From: Natronohydrobacter sp.
Lineage (GTDB): Bacteria; Pseudomonadota; Alphaproteobacteria; Rhodobacterales; Rhodobacteraceae
Assembly (NCBI GenBank): GCA_007116445.1
Contig: SKIM01000127.1
Span: forward strand, 1-8,333
Reading direction: 5' to 3'
Length of the DNA stretch: 8,333 nt
Below are positions 1 to 6,304 of this stretch, piece after piece. Within the stretch, counting starts at the first letter, position 1. Every line of letters begins with the position of its first letter. Below the pieces are notes generated by a model, which made no database searches, was not told where the DNA came from, and was given only the letters and a program-made list of their open reading frames with translations. Both the position numbers and the translations under genes were made by a program.

Positions 1-120
1 CGGATTGCGCGCGCGCTGATAGCCGCGAATGGCCCGCAACAGCTTGCGCGACGGATCCCAGAATTTACGCGGGGTTTCGCGCGACCAATCCGGCACAGTC
101 GCGCTGATGGGCTCCGACAC
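1..120 (-). CDS. N-terminal fragment of an unidentified gene coupled to mgtE
   Basis: An open frame of 40 codons starts at a GTG (118-120) and runs off the left edge without a stop. The start lies 3 bases after the mgtE stop and has a GGAG motif 9 bases upstream, inside the mgtE 3' end, so translational coupling to mgtE is likely. The visible peptide begins MSEPISATVPDWSRE and is rich in Arg, Trp and Pro, with a basic stretch (DPSRKLLRAIRGYQRARNP). There is no signal peptide or membrane segment in this part. I do not recognise the family with confidence. A short aromatic and basic N-terminus like this can precede hexapeptide-repeat acyltransferases such as serine acetyltransferase-like proteins, but that is only a weak guess. 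Being co-transcribed with mgtE does not by itself imply a magnesium role. Confidence 0.6.
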   Translation of the reverse strand, partial: MSEPISATVPDWSRETPRKFWDPSRKLLRAIRGYQRARNP

Positions 121-123
121 GCG

Positions 124-1527
124 TCAGATCTCCAGCAATCGCGCGGCGATGGTGAAGTAAATCAGCACCCCAAGCACATCTGCGATCGAGGTGACGAGCG
201 GCCCGGATGCCGCCGCGGGGTCACGGTCGATCTTGGCGAAGATGAAGGGCAGGCTCATCCCGATCAGGGCGCCCATCAGCACGATCGTCACCATCGCGAG
301 CGCCACGACCACCGCAATATCAGGCCCGCCGCGCCAGACGCCGATGACCGAGACAGCAACGGCCATGGTCAGCCCGAGCGCAAGCGCAATGGCAATCTCG
401 CGCCCAAGAAGCTTGCCGAAATCGGCCGGACGCACATCTCCGGTGGCGAGCGCCCGCACCATCAGCGTCGCCGACTGCGTGCCCGCATTGCCCCCTGATG
501 CGATCAGCAGCGGCAAGAAGAACAGCAGCGACAGGTGCTCGGCAATCGTATCTTCGAAATAGGCGATCCCCGCCCCTGAAAAGATATTGCCGAACACCAG
601 CAGCACAAGCCAGAAAATCCGCGCGCGATAGAGCATCGCGATCGTGGCCTCGGCCACGGACAGTTCGATGGGCTGCACGATCGAGCCCTTGTAAAAATCC
701 TCCGTGACCTCTTCCTCGGCCACGTCCATCGCGTCATCTGCGGTCACGATCCCCACGAGACGGTCGTTATTGTCCAGCACCGGCAGCGCCAGTAGGTCAT
801 ACCGCGAGATCAGCCGCGCGGCGTCTTCCTGTTCGCCATCGGCACGCATCCAGACCGGCTCGCGGTCCATGATCTCGTGAACCTGTTGACGTGGCCGCGC
901 AGTCAGCAGGTCGCGCAGACTGACGACGCCGACCAGTTTCCGGCTGTCATCGATGATATAGGCGTAATAAATGGTCTCCGCCTCGATCGCCTGCGCGCGC
1001 AAGGCTTCGATGGCCTGTGTCGAGGTCATCTCGGGCATCAATGTCGCATAATCGGACGTCATGACCGAACCGACGGTCCATTCCTCATAGGCAGCAAGGC
1101 GGCGAAGATCTTCGCGCTCGGCCTTTGAGAGCGCAGGAAGGATCGCTTCCTGTGCCTCTTCATCGAGCTGTTTGAACAGGTCCGCGCGTTCGTCATGGCT
1201 CATCGCGGTCATAAGGGCGACCAGCTCGCGGCGCGGAATGCGAGTGGCCAGCGCGACTTGTGAACTGCCGCGCAAATAGCCGAGCATCTCGGCCTGATCA
1301 TGCAGAGACAGCAGCCGCAAGACAGTCAAATCGTCGCCTTCATCCAGTTCTTCGATCAGCGCGGCAATATCGGCGAGTTCCTGTTGTTCCAGAAATTCGC
1401 GGATGGCCTGCGTCTGGTCTTCCCGCAACAGCCGCGCGATTTCCACGGCCAGAAACGCCGCGTCGAAGCCGAGCCGCTCACCTTGCGAATCGACCCGCAT
1501 GTCATTGAGCGTTGTCTGAATTCCCAT
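124..1527 (-). CDS. mgtE: MgtE-type magnesium channel/transporter
   Basis: Inner-membrane Mg2+ (also Co2+) channel of the MgtE family, 467 aa from the chosen start. The order of parts is standard: a helical N domain (about residues 25-145), two CBS domains (about 150-210 and 217-272) that in this family bind Mg2+ and gate the pore, a connecting plug helix (about 273-300), and a C-terminal membrane domain with five predicted helices (about 302-467). The family hallmark GGNAGTQS is at about 345-352. The last helix keeps the conserved SGP and a pore-facing Asp at about 450 (SIADVLG), matching the selectivity Asp of characterised MgtE. The ATG at 1525-1527 is preferred because GAGG sits 6 bases before it. 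A TTG 18 bases further upstream (1543-1545) is in frame but has a poor ribosome binding site. Length fits the family (about 450-480 aa). It is transcribed from the promoter at 1676-1704 and followed at once by another gene. Confidence 0.95.
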   Translation of the reverse strand: MGIQTTLNDMRVDSQGERLGFDAAFLAVEIARLLREDQTQAIREFLEQQELADIAALIEELDEGDDLTVLRLLSLHDQAEMLGYLRGSSQVALATRIPRRELVALMTAMSHDERADLFKQLDEEAQEAILPALSKAEREDLRRLAAYEEWTVGSVMTSDYATLMPEMTSTQAIEALRAQAIEAETIYYAYIIDDSRKLVGVVSLRDLLTARPRQQVHEIMDREPVWMRADGEQEDAARLISRYDLLALPVLDNNDRLVGIVTADDAMDVAEEEVTEDFYKGSIVQPIELSVAEATIAMLYRARIFWLVLLVFGNIFSGAGIAYFEDTIAEHLSLLFFLPLLIASGGNAGTQSATLMVRALATGDVRPADFGKLLGREIAIALALGLTMAVAVSVIGVWRGGPDIAVVVALAMVTIVLMGALIGMSLPFIFAKIDRDPAAASGPLVTSIADVLGVLIYFTIAARLLEI

Positions 1528-1535
1528 TTCGGCCC

Positions 1536-1664
1536 TCACTTCCAATCGACCATCTTCCCGGACAACGGACCGACACCGGCTTGTGCACCGTCATTCATTC
1601 CCCGCTGAACGGCAGGCCATTGCTGTGGCGACACGGTGCGTTCCATCGCGTCGCGCTTCGGCAT
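1536..1664 (-). CDS. Candidate 42-aa leader peptide upstream of mgtE
   Basis: In the mgtE leader an ATG at 1662-1664 opens a 42-codon frame ending at TGA 1536-1538. That stop overlaps the GAGG ribosome binding site of mgtE and lies 8 bases before the mgtE ATG. The predicted start of transcription (about 1669) would leave only about 5 bases before this ATG, so translation would be nearly leaderless. In-frame ATGs also occur at codons 7, 23 and 38. The peptide starts MPKRDAMERTVSPQQWP and has no recognised domain. Ribosomes ending at this stop could affect access to the mgtE start, as leader peptides of some enterobacterial Mg2+ transporter genes (mgtL) do, but there is no sequence similarity to those. 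A frame of this length can arise by chance in GC-rich DNA, so its being a gene is uncertain. Confidence 0.3.
   Translation of the reverse strand: MPKRDAMERTVSPQQWPAVQRGMNDGAQAGVGPLSGKMVDWK
1585..1639 (-). other. Long-range inverted repeat in the mgtE leader
   Basis: GCACCGT (1585-1591) and ACGGTGC (1633-1639) are perfect 7-base inverted arms separated by 41 bases, all inside the mgtE leader and the candidate leader frame. In RNA they could form a stem that closes off the central leader. No known Mg2+ riboswitch (M-box) architecture was recognised. A stem of this size with a large loop may be coincidental. Confidence 0.25.
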
Positions 1665-1675
1665 TTATGCGGCAG

Positions 1676-1704
1676 GTGATAGGTAAAGAGCGCCGATCTG
1701 TCAA
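1676..1704 (-). promoter_or_regulatory. Sigma70-type promoter for mgtE
   Basis: On the minus strand a perfect -35 box TTGACA (1699-1704) is followed after exactly 17 bases by TATCAC (1676-1681), a 4-of-6 match to the -10 consensus. Transcription would start near 1668-1670, giving an mgtE leader of about 140 bases. It is the best promoter-like match I found in the window. Confidence 0.7.
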
Positions 1705-2101
1705 ATGCTTGGCATGCATGACCGAAGAAAACCCGCGCGCTCCAGTGCATCGGCGGGTCTGAAATATTTCGTGGTACAGCGTGGCAGGCGCAGGTGCGAA
1801 ACGGCAGGCCAGCTCCAGCACCCCCAGTGCGGCGTCCCTGCGTCGGCATGGTCAGGCAAGGCTCGCATCCCCCCCGCGGCGCGATCGCCCGCATGCCGCG
1901 ACGCCTTTCCATATGGGGTTTTCCGCGCGACAGGACCGAACACATCGCTCGGCTGCGGCTTCGTGCTCGCCCTGGGGCCGTTCTGCGCCACGCCCCAGTT
2001 GTGCCGCAAGCCGCGAGAGACACGTTCAACGCCTCCGGCAACTCTTGCCCGACGCCTTTCATCAGCTGTGTCAACACGCGCAGCAGGCAAAGACAGCATC
2101 G
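1705..2101. other. About 400-base stretch with no convincing gene
   Basis: Between the mgtE promoter and the end of the cyclase gene several overlapping frames are open on both strands. They lack ribosome binding sites, do not show the GC-rich third positions of the neighbours, and encode Arg/Pro/Cys-rich compositions with no recognisable domain. I saw no tRNA or SRP-like RNA. Small repeats are present: AACGGCAGGCCA at 1800-1811 recurs at 1608-1619 in the mgtE leader, CGACGCCTTTC occurs at 1899-1909 and 2050-2060, and a perfect palindrome GAAATATTTC lies at 1761-1770. The stretch could be a decayed gene, the site of a small RNA, or simply spacer. Confidence 0.5.
1723..1758 (-). terminator. 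Weak intrinsic terminator candidate before the mgtE promoter
   Basis: On the minus strand ACCCGC (1753-1758) can pair with GCGGGT (1731-1736) across a 16-base loop, and the next bases are the T-rich TTTCTTC. This would stop minus-strand transcripts coming from the diguanylate cyclase gene just before the mgtE promoter. The stem is short and the loop long. Confidence 0.25.
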
Positions 2102-3553
2102 TCAAGGAGCATGCACGACAACACGATCCCGTCCCGAAGCCTTGGCGTGATAAAGCGCCCTGTCGGCTGCGTGCATGATATCCTGCAATCCCGGCCCATC
2201 ACGTTGCAACAATCCCAGACCTGCAGAAATCGTAATGGATGGCAAGGATTGACCACGCACATGCAACTGCGCTTGCGAGATTTCCGTGCGCAACGCCTCT
2301 GCCTGCGCGAGGGCAGTCGCTTCGTCACAATCGATGCAGAGAAACACAAATTCTTCGCCGCCGATCCTGCAGGGATGGATATTTGGCCCGCTGACGCGCA
2401 GCATGATGCGCCCGACCTCCATCAAGACCTCATCGCCCGCATCATGGCCGAAGCGATCGTTGAATTGCTTGAAGTGATCCACATCGACCGAGATCAACGC
2501 CAGTTCGCGCTGATTACGCGTCGCTTGCGACACTTCACGCTGAGCCTTTTCCATGAACCAGCGCCGGTTCCAGAGGCCTGTCAGCGGATCGCGCCATGAT
2601 TTCTCCTGTAATTCCTGCCGCAACCGAACATTCGCAACGGCCAGGCTGATCTGTTCCGCGCAGATCAGTGACACATCCCAGCGATTGCGAAATACATCAT
2701 CGCGCATATGCCGCATCAGACCAGTTTCTTCATACCCTTCGAAAACGATATGCATCAGACCAATGGTTTCCCCATGCGCGATGATTGGCAGGCAGAAATA
2801 CGGCGTTCCGGGTTTGTGTACATGGTCGCAGGCAAACTGGATCGGCTTTTGCCCGAAGGCATACGCCCGTCCGCGCCGCAGTGCCCAGCAATCATCCGGA
2901 AGGATCTGGGTCTCAAATTCCGGCATCGTTCCCCAGGATGCAGCAAGCTCCAGCATCGTGCGCGACGCATCATAGACGTAGAGCGCACCATCGGCTTCCG
3001 GGATCAATGTATGCATGGCCCGCTTGATCACCATCAGCAATTCATCAAAGGATTTTGCCGAGTAGAGCCATTCACTTGTCAGCGCGAGCAAGTGCCGCTC
3101 AGCCTGGCGCAGCGCTTCGGAATGGCGCATTTCCTCGTTCTGGTCTTCGAGCAGCTTGCGTTCGGTAATGTCGCGCATGGTCGCGATGAAATGCGTGTGT
3201 TTTCCGGTCGAATCATAGACCGGCGACAGTTTCAGATCCGCCCAGAAGGATGCGCCGGATCTGCTGTAATTCAGAATATCCAGCCGGGTTTCGCGTCGTT
3301 GCTGGAAGCCCAGCATGATCTGTTCCACAGCATCGCGATCGGTCTCCTGACCGCGCAACAAGGCCAGCGGATCAGCCCCGAGCACCTCACCAGCCCCATA
3401 GCCTGTCTGCACGGTGAAGGCAGGATTGATCCAGACGGCCAGACCGTCGGGATCACAGATCACGACAGCATCGGAAGAATGGTGCAATACCAGATCAGAA
3501 TAGAAACGCTCACGATCCTTGCTTTCATTCACGTTAAGATCCTTGGCGCACAT
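2102..3553 (-). CDS. Diguanylate cyclase with PAS, GAF and GGDEF domains
   Basis: Predicted cytoplasmic sensor enzyme of 483 aa that would make cyclic di-GMP from two GTP. A PAS domain with PAC tail covers about residues 20-133 (ending MRDITERK). A short coiled linker follows, then a GAF domain at about 155-310 and a GGDEF domain at about 318-480. The GGDEF domain has the entry motif DPLTGLWNR (322-330), the metal-binding DVDHFK (357-362) and the catalytic loop RIGGEEF (396-402), so it should be active. The inhibitory RxxD site expected just before that loop is absent (Gly and Ile at the Arg and Asp positions). There is no membrane segment or EAL domain. The ATG at 3551-3553 has GGGGA 5 bases upstream. 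A GTG seven codons in (3530-3532) has a better AAGGA at 7 bases and may be the true start. Sampled stretches are less GC-rich than neighbouring genes. The ligands of PAS and GAF cannot be told from sequence. Confidence 0.92.
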   Translation of the reverse strand: MCAKDLNVNESKDRERFYSDLVLHHSSDAVVICDPDGLAVWINPAFTVQTGYGAGEVLGADPLALLRGQETDRDAVEQIMLGFQQRRETRLDILNYSRSGASFWADLKLSPVYDSTGKHTHFIATMRDITERKLLEDQNEEMRHSEALRQAERHLLALTSEWLYSAKSFDELLMVIKRAMHTLIPEADGALYVYDASRTMLELAASWGTMPEFETQILPDDCWALRRGRAYAFGQKPIQFACDHVHKPGTPYFCLPIIAHGETIGLMHIVFEGYEETGLMRHMRDDVFRNRWDVSLICAEQISLAVANVRLRQELQEKSWRDPLTGLWNRRWFMEKAQREVSQATRNQRELALISVDVDHFKQFNDRFGHDAGDEVLMEVGRIMLRVSGPNIHPCRIGGEEFVFLCIDCDEATALAQAEALRTEISQAQLHVRGQSLPSITISAGLGLLQRDGPGLQDIMHAADRALYHAKASGRDRVVVHAP

Positions 3554-3688
3554 GCGCGTCCCCGCTCTCTTCCGACCACACCGCTAAAGCATGGCCCGAA
3601 AAGGTTAAGGTTTCCTTTCGTGATACCGCAGACCGTGACATCGCGCGCCACAGCCACTAGGTCTGATACAGGCACGCAAATCGAAATG
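3554..3688. promoter_or_regulatory. Divergent intergenic region between the cyclase gene and gabD
   Basis: This space must hold the promoters of both divergent genes, but no pair of boxes is convincing on either strand. The best plus-strand pair is GTGACA (3635-3640), 17 bases, then TAGGTC, which is a poor -10. There is a short AAGGTT tandem (3601-3606 and 3607-3612), and AAAGG (3600-3604) can pair with CCTTT (3614-3618). One TTAACC element on the minus strand resembles a CtrA half-site but has no partner at the right spacing. Confidence 0.35.
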
Positions 3689-3728
3689 CGCTGCTGCATG
3701 ACCGCTTGTCAAGCGAGATGCAGCAGCG
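3689..3728. promoter_or_regulatory. 40-bp nested inverted repeat upstream of gabD
   Basis: Outer arms CGCTGCTGCAT (3689-3699) and ATGCAGCAGCG (3718-3728) are perfect 11-base inverted copies. Between them lies an inner dyad CGCTTG-T-CAAGCG (3703-3715) centred at 3709, within half a base of the outer centre. The element ends 2 bases before the AAAGGA ribosome binding site of gabD. As DNA it could be an operator for a dimeric regulator controlling gabD and perhaps the divergent cyclase gene. As RNA it could fold into a long hairpin next to the ribosome binding site. Which of these applies, and which regulator binds, cannot be told from the sequence. Confidence 0.7.
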
Positions 3729-3741
3729 AGAAAGGACCGAC

Positions 3742-5220
3742 ATGCTCGACCAGACCACCAAACTCCGCGAACTTTTGTCCGACCCCGCTCTGTTGGAGGA
3801 GCGCGCCTATGTCGCGGGTGACTGGATCGCGGCGGATGACGGCGCGACTTTTGACGTCATCAATCCTGCGCGTGGCGATGTCATCGCGCGGGTCGCTGAT
3901 CTGAGCCGCGCGGAAACGGCCCGCGCTATTGCCGCCGCCGATCATGCCCGTCATGACTGGGCGGCACGCACTGCAAAGGAACGCGCGAGCGTCTTGCGCA
4001 AATGGTTCGATCTGATGATGGAAGCCCAGGAAGATCTCGCGATCATACTGACCTCCGAGATGGGCAAACCTCTGGCCGAGGCGCGAGGCGAGATCGCCTA
4101 TGGCGCGAGCTATATCGAGTGGTTCGCTGAAGAAGCAAAACGCGCCTATGGCGAGATCCTGCCCGCGCATCAGGCCGACAAACGCATCTCGGTGCTGCGC
4201 CAGCCCATCGGCGTTGCGGCCTCGATCACACCGTGGAATTTCCCCAATGCGATGCTGACGCGCAAGGTCGCCCCGGCGCTGGCCGTGGGCTGTGGCTTCG
4301 TGGCGCGTCCGGCGGCGGAAACGCCTCTCTCGGCGCTCGCCATCGCGGTTCTGGCCGAGCGTGCGGGCGTGCCGGGGGGGCTATTTTCCGTCATCCCGTC
4401 CAGTCGCGCCTCTGATATCGGCAAGGAATTCTGCGAAAATCCGATCGTGCGCAAACTCAGCTTCACCGGCAGCACCGAAGTTGGCCGGATCCTGCTGCGC
4501 CAGGCCGCCGATCAGGTGATGAAATGCTCGATGGAACTGGGCGGCAATGCGCCGTTCATCGTCTTTGATGATGCGGATCTCGACGCCGCCGTGCAGGGCG
4601 CGATGCTGTCGAAATACCGCAATAACGGCCAAACCTGCGTCTGTGCCAACCGCATCTATGTGCAATCGGGGATCTATGACGCTTTTGCCGAAAAGCTGAC
4701 CGCCGAGGTCAAGAAACTGCGCGTGGGCGACGGGCTCGAAGACGGAACGCAGCTCGGCCCGATGATCACCGCCGACGCTGTGACCAAGGTCGAAGACCAT
4801 ATCGCCGATGCCGTATCCAAGGGCGCGCAAATCACGACCGGCGGGCGCAAACACGGCAATGGCGGCAGCTATTTTGAACCCACGGTGCTCACAGGGGTCA
4901 CTCAAGCCATGAAGGTCGCGCAGGAAGAAACCTTTGGGCCCATGGCGCCGCTCTTCCGTTTCGACACCGAAGACGAAGTGATCGGCTATGCCAATGACAC
5001 GATCTTCGGGCTGGCCGCCTATTTCTACGCCCGCGATATCGGTCGGATCACCCGCGTGCAGGAAGCGCTGGAATATGGGATCGTGGGCGTGAATACCGGG
5101 ATCATCTCCAGCGAAATGGCGCCTTTCGGCGGGGTCAAGCAATCCGGGCTGGGGCGCGAGGGCTCGCGGCACGGGATGGAGGACTATCTCGAGATGAAAT
5201 ACATCTGCCTCAGCGTCTGA
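3742..5220 (+). CDS. gabD: NAD(P)-dependent succinate-semialdehyde dehydrogenase
   Basis: Cytoplasmic aldehyde dehydrogenase of 492 aa, closely matching the E. coli GabD type (482 aa). It oxidises succinate semialdehyde to succinate, the last step of the GABA shunt. Visible motifs are TPWNFP with the coenzyme/oxyanion Asn at about 166, the FTGSTEVG Rossmann turn (about 241-248), MELGG with the general base Glu at 265, GQTCVCANR with the catalytic Cys at 299 and the paired Cys at 301, EETFGP (Glu about 396), and the C-terminal PFGGVKQSGLGREGS. At the coenzyme ribose site the usual Lys is Arg (VARPAAETP, about 189). The position where NAD-specific enzymes carry Glu is Ala, as in small-residue NADP-using GabD enzymes. 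The ATG at 3742 is chosen for AAAGGA 5 bases upstream; a TTG at 3706 lies inside the dyad and is rejected. No gabT or regulator is adjacent, and the dyad at 3689-3728 is the likely control site. A related semialdehyde such as glutarate semialdehyde is an alternative substrate. Confidence 0.9.
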   Translation: MLDQTTKLRELLSDPALLEERAYVAGDWIAADDGATFDVINPARGDVIARVADLSRAETARAIAAADHARHDWAARTAKERASVLRKWFDLMMEAQEDLAIILTSEMGKPLAEARGEIAYGASYIEWFAEEAKRAYGEILPAHQADKRISVLRQPIGVAASITPWNFPNAMLTRKVAPALAVGCGFVARPAAETPLSALAIAVLAERAGVPGGLFSVIPSSRASDIGKEFCENPIVRKLSFTGSTEVGRILLRQAADQVMKCSMELGGNAPFIVFDDADLDAAVQGAMLSKYRNNGQTCVCANRIYVQSGIYDAFAEKLTAEVKKLRVGDGLEDGTQLGPMITADAVTKVEDHIADAVSKGAQITTGGRKHGNGGSYFEPTVLTGVTQAMKVAQEETFGPMAPLFRFDTEDEVIGYANDTIFGLAAYFYARDIGRITRVQEALEYGIVGVNTGIISSEMAPFGGVKQSGLGREGSRHGMEDYLEMKYICLSV

Positions 5221-5252
5221 CCCTGCCCGCCCTTTCGCGATAGGCGCGCGGA

Positions 5253-5268
5253 GGGCTGCTTGCAGCCC
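5253..5268. terminator. GC-rich hairpin after gabD
   Basis: GGGCTGC and GCAGCCC form an almost uninterrupted inverted repeat (stem of six pairs, CTTG loop) 32 bases after the gabD stop and before the convergent lpxK stop. No T-run follows on either strand, so it is at best a weak terminator or a 3'-end-protecting hairpin. Confidence 0.4.
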
Positions 5269-5272
5269 GATC

Positions 5273-5302
5273 GGGCCGCAGGGGCTCGATGCCCCAAGGC
5301 CC
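5273..5302. terminator. Second GC-rich hairpin between convergent genes
   Basis: GGGCC (5273-5277) and GGCCC (5298-5302) enclose GGGGC (5281-5285) and GCCCC (5291-5295), giving two stacked 5-pair stems with a small internal loop and a 5-base TCGAT loop. It sits 19 bases beyond the lpxK stop and could serve transcripts from both sides. It lacks a T-run. Confidence 0.4.
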
Positions 5303-5320
5303 GGCCCCGGCGCGACAGCC

Positions 5321-6304
5321 TCACGCAAAAAGCGCGCGCAGCCGCTCCTGCAAGGGCGCGGGGTTTTCGAATTCCAGCCGCACAGGCAGCGCCAGCACCT
5401 TGGCGCGAAACGCGGCTGGCAGCCGAACCGCGTCTTTCTCGGTCGTCACCAGTTGCGCGCCAAGCGCCTTGGCCTCCAGCGCCAACCGCGCCATCAACGC
5501 ATCGGTCAGCGGCTGGTGATCGCTGAGCGCCTCGGCGCGCAGCACCTCGGCGCCTTCGGCGCGCAGGCTGGCAAAGAACTTCTCCGGCCGGCCGATCCCG
5601 GCAAAGGCCAGCACCCGCAGCCCCTGCCAGCGCATGCCCATCTGCAAGGGCTGCAGCGCCCCGCGCAGTACTGGCACCCCCAGCCCCCCCCCTGAAAACC
5701 GCGCCTGCATGGCTGGGGGTCCGATGCTGATCACCAGATGGGCGCGCGCCAGCCCGATGGCCACAGGCTCGCGCAAGGGGCCCGCGGGCAGCACGCGCTC
5801 ATTGCCGAATCCCAAAGCCGCATCAACCACGATCAGCGACAGATCCTTGGCCAGTGACGGGTTCTGGAACCCGTCATCCATGACCAGCACACTGGCCTCC
5901 GCCGCCACCGCCTGGCGCGCACCCTCAGCGCGGTCGCGCGCCACCCAAACGGGCGTGAAGGCTGACAGCAACAGCGGCTCATCGCCCACATCGCTTGCCT
6001 GATGCACCCGCTCGCGCACCTGCACTGGCCCCGCCATCTGCCCGCCATAGCCGCGCGAGATCACATGCGGCACCTGCCCCATCGCCTGCAGCATCTGCAC
6101 CAGCGCGATCACCGTGGGCGTCTTGCCCGTGCCCCCGATATTGAGATTTCCCACGCAAATCACCGGCACCGGGGCGCGCCAATCCGGCGGACGGGCCACA
6201 CGGCGCGCCGTTGCACGCGCATAGAGCGCCGCCAGCGGCGCCAGCGCGCGCGCGCGCAAGCCCGGTCGCTCTGGCGGTGTGAACCAGAATGCAGGCGGTC
6301 GCAT
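5321..6304 (-). CDS. lpxK: Tetraacyldisaccharide 4'-kinase
   Basis: LpxK phosphorylates the 4' position of the tetraacyldisaccharide 1-phosphate precursor to give lipid IVA, using ATP, at the cytoplasmic face of the inner membrane. The 327-aa length matches the family (E. coli 328 aa). The P-loop GNLNIGGTGKTP is at 52-63, followed by SRGYGG (83-88). The conserved acidic pair GDEP (Asp108, Glu109) and the MDDGFQ motif (Asp143, Asp144) are present, as is SDHQP with His263, matching the Asp/His catalytic pair known from Aquifex LpxK. The N-terminus (FWFTPPERPGLRARALAPLAALY) is the usual amphipathic membrane-associating start. The ATG at 6302-6304 overlaps the waaA stop by one base (TGATG), a strong sign of translational coupling. 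Codon use is very GC-rich, like its operon neighbours. Confidence 0.96.
   Translation of the reverse strand: MRPPAFWFTPPERPGLRARALAPLAALYARATARRVARPPDWRAPVPVICVGNLNIGGTGKTPTVIALVQMLQAMGQVPHVISRGYGGQMAGPVQVRERVHQASDVGDEPLLLSAFTPVWVARDRAEGARQAVAAEASVLVMDDGFQNPSLAKDLSLIVVDAALGFGNERVLPAGPLREPVAIGLARAHLVISIGPPAMQARFSGGGLGVPVLRGALQPLQMGMRWQGLRVLAFAGIGRPEKFFASLRAEGAEVLRAEALSDHQPLTDALMARLALEAKALGAQLVTTEKDAVRLPAAFRAKVLALPVRLEFENPAPLQERLRALFA

Noticed and set aside
1528..1669. M-box Mg2+ riboswitch before mgtE
   Set aside because: The leader is too short and shows none of the multi-helix arrangement expected; only one long-range 7-base stem was found.
1701..2099. 132-codon minus-strand frame beginning 2 bases after the cyclase stop
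   Set aside because: The position suggests coupling, but there is no ribosome binding site, third positions are not GC-rich and the composition looks random.
1781..2599. 272-codon plus-strand open frame
   Set aside because: It spans the non-coding gap and the antisense of the GGDEF domain, has no ribosome binding site and no domain.
3310..3370. Possible LOV blue-light photosensor
   Set aside because: The PAS segment resembles LOV domains around the GQETD and NYSRSG motifs, but the flavin-binding Cys of the LOV motif is absent and the spacing fits an ordinary PAS of the LLxGxxTD type.
3604..3610. CtrA binding site upstream of the cyclase gene
   Set aside because: Only a single TTAACC half is present and no second TTAA lies 7 bases away.
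3684..3712. TTGACA on the minus strand as the -35 box of the cyclase gene
   Set aside because: It is produced by the centre of the gabD dyad (CTTGTCAAG), and no -10-like hexamer lies at 16-18 bases.
2708..3904. 398-codon plus-strand open frame
   Set aside because: It lies antisense over the PAS-GAF-GGDEF gene and runs into gabD in another frame. The minus-strand protein has clear ordered domains, while this frame has no recognisable family.
4381..5328. 315-codon minus-strand open frame
   Set aside because: It is antisense to gabD, whose catalytic motifs are intact across the same bases; such mirror frames are common in GC-rich genes.
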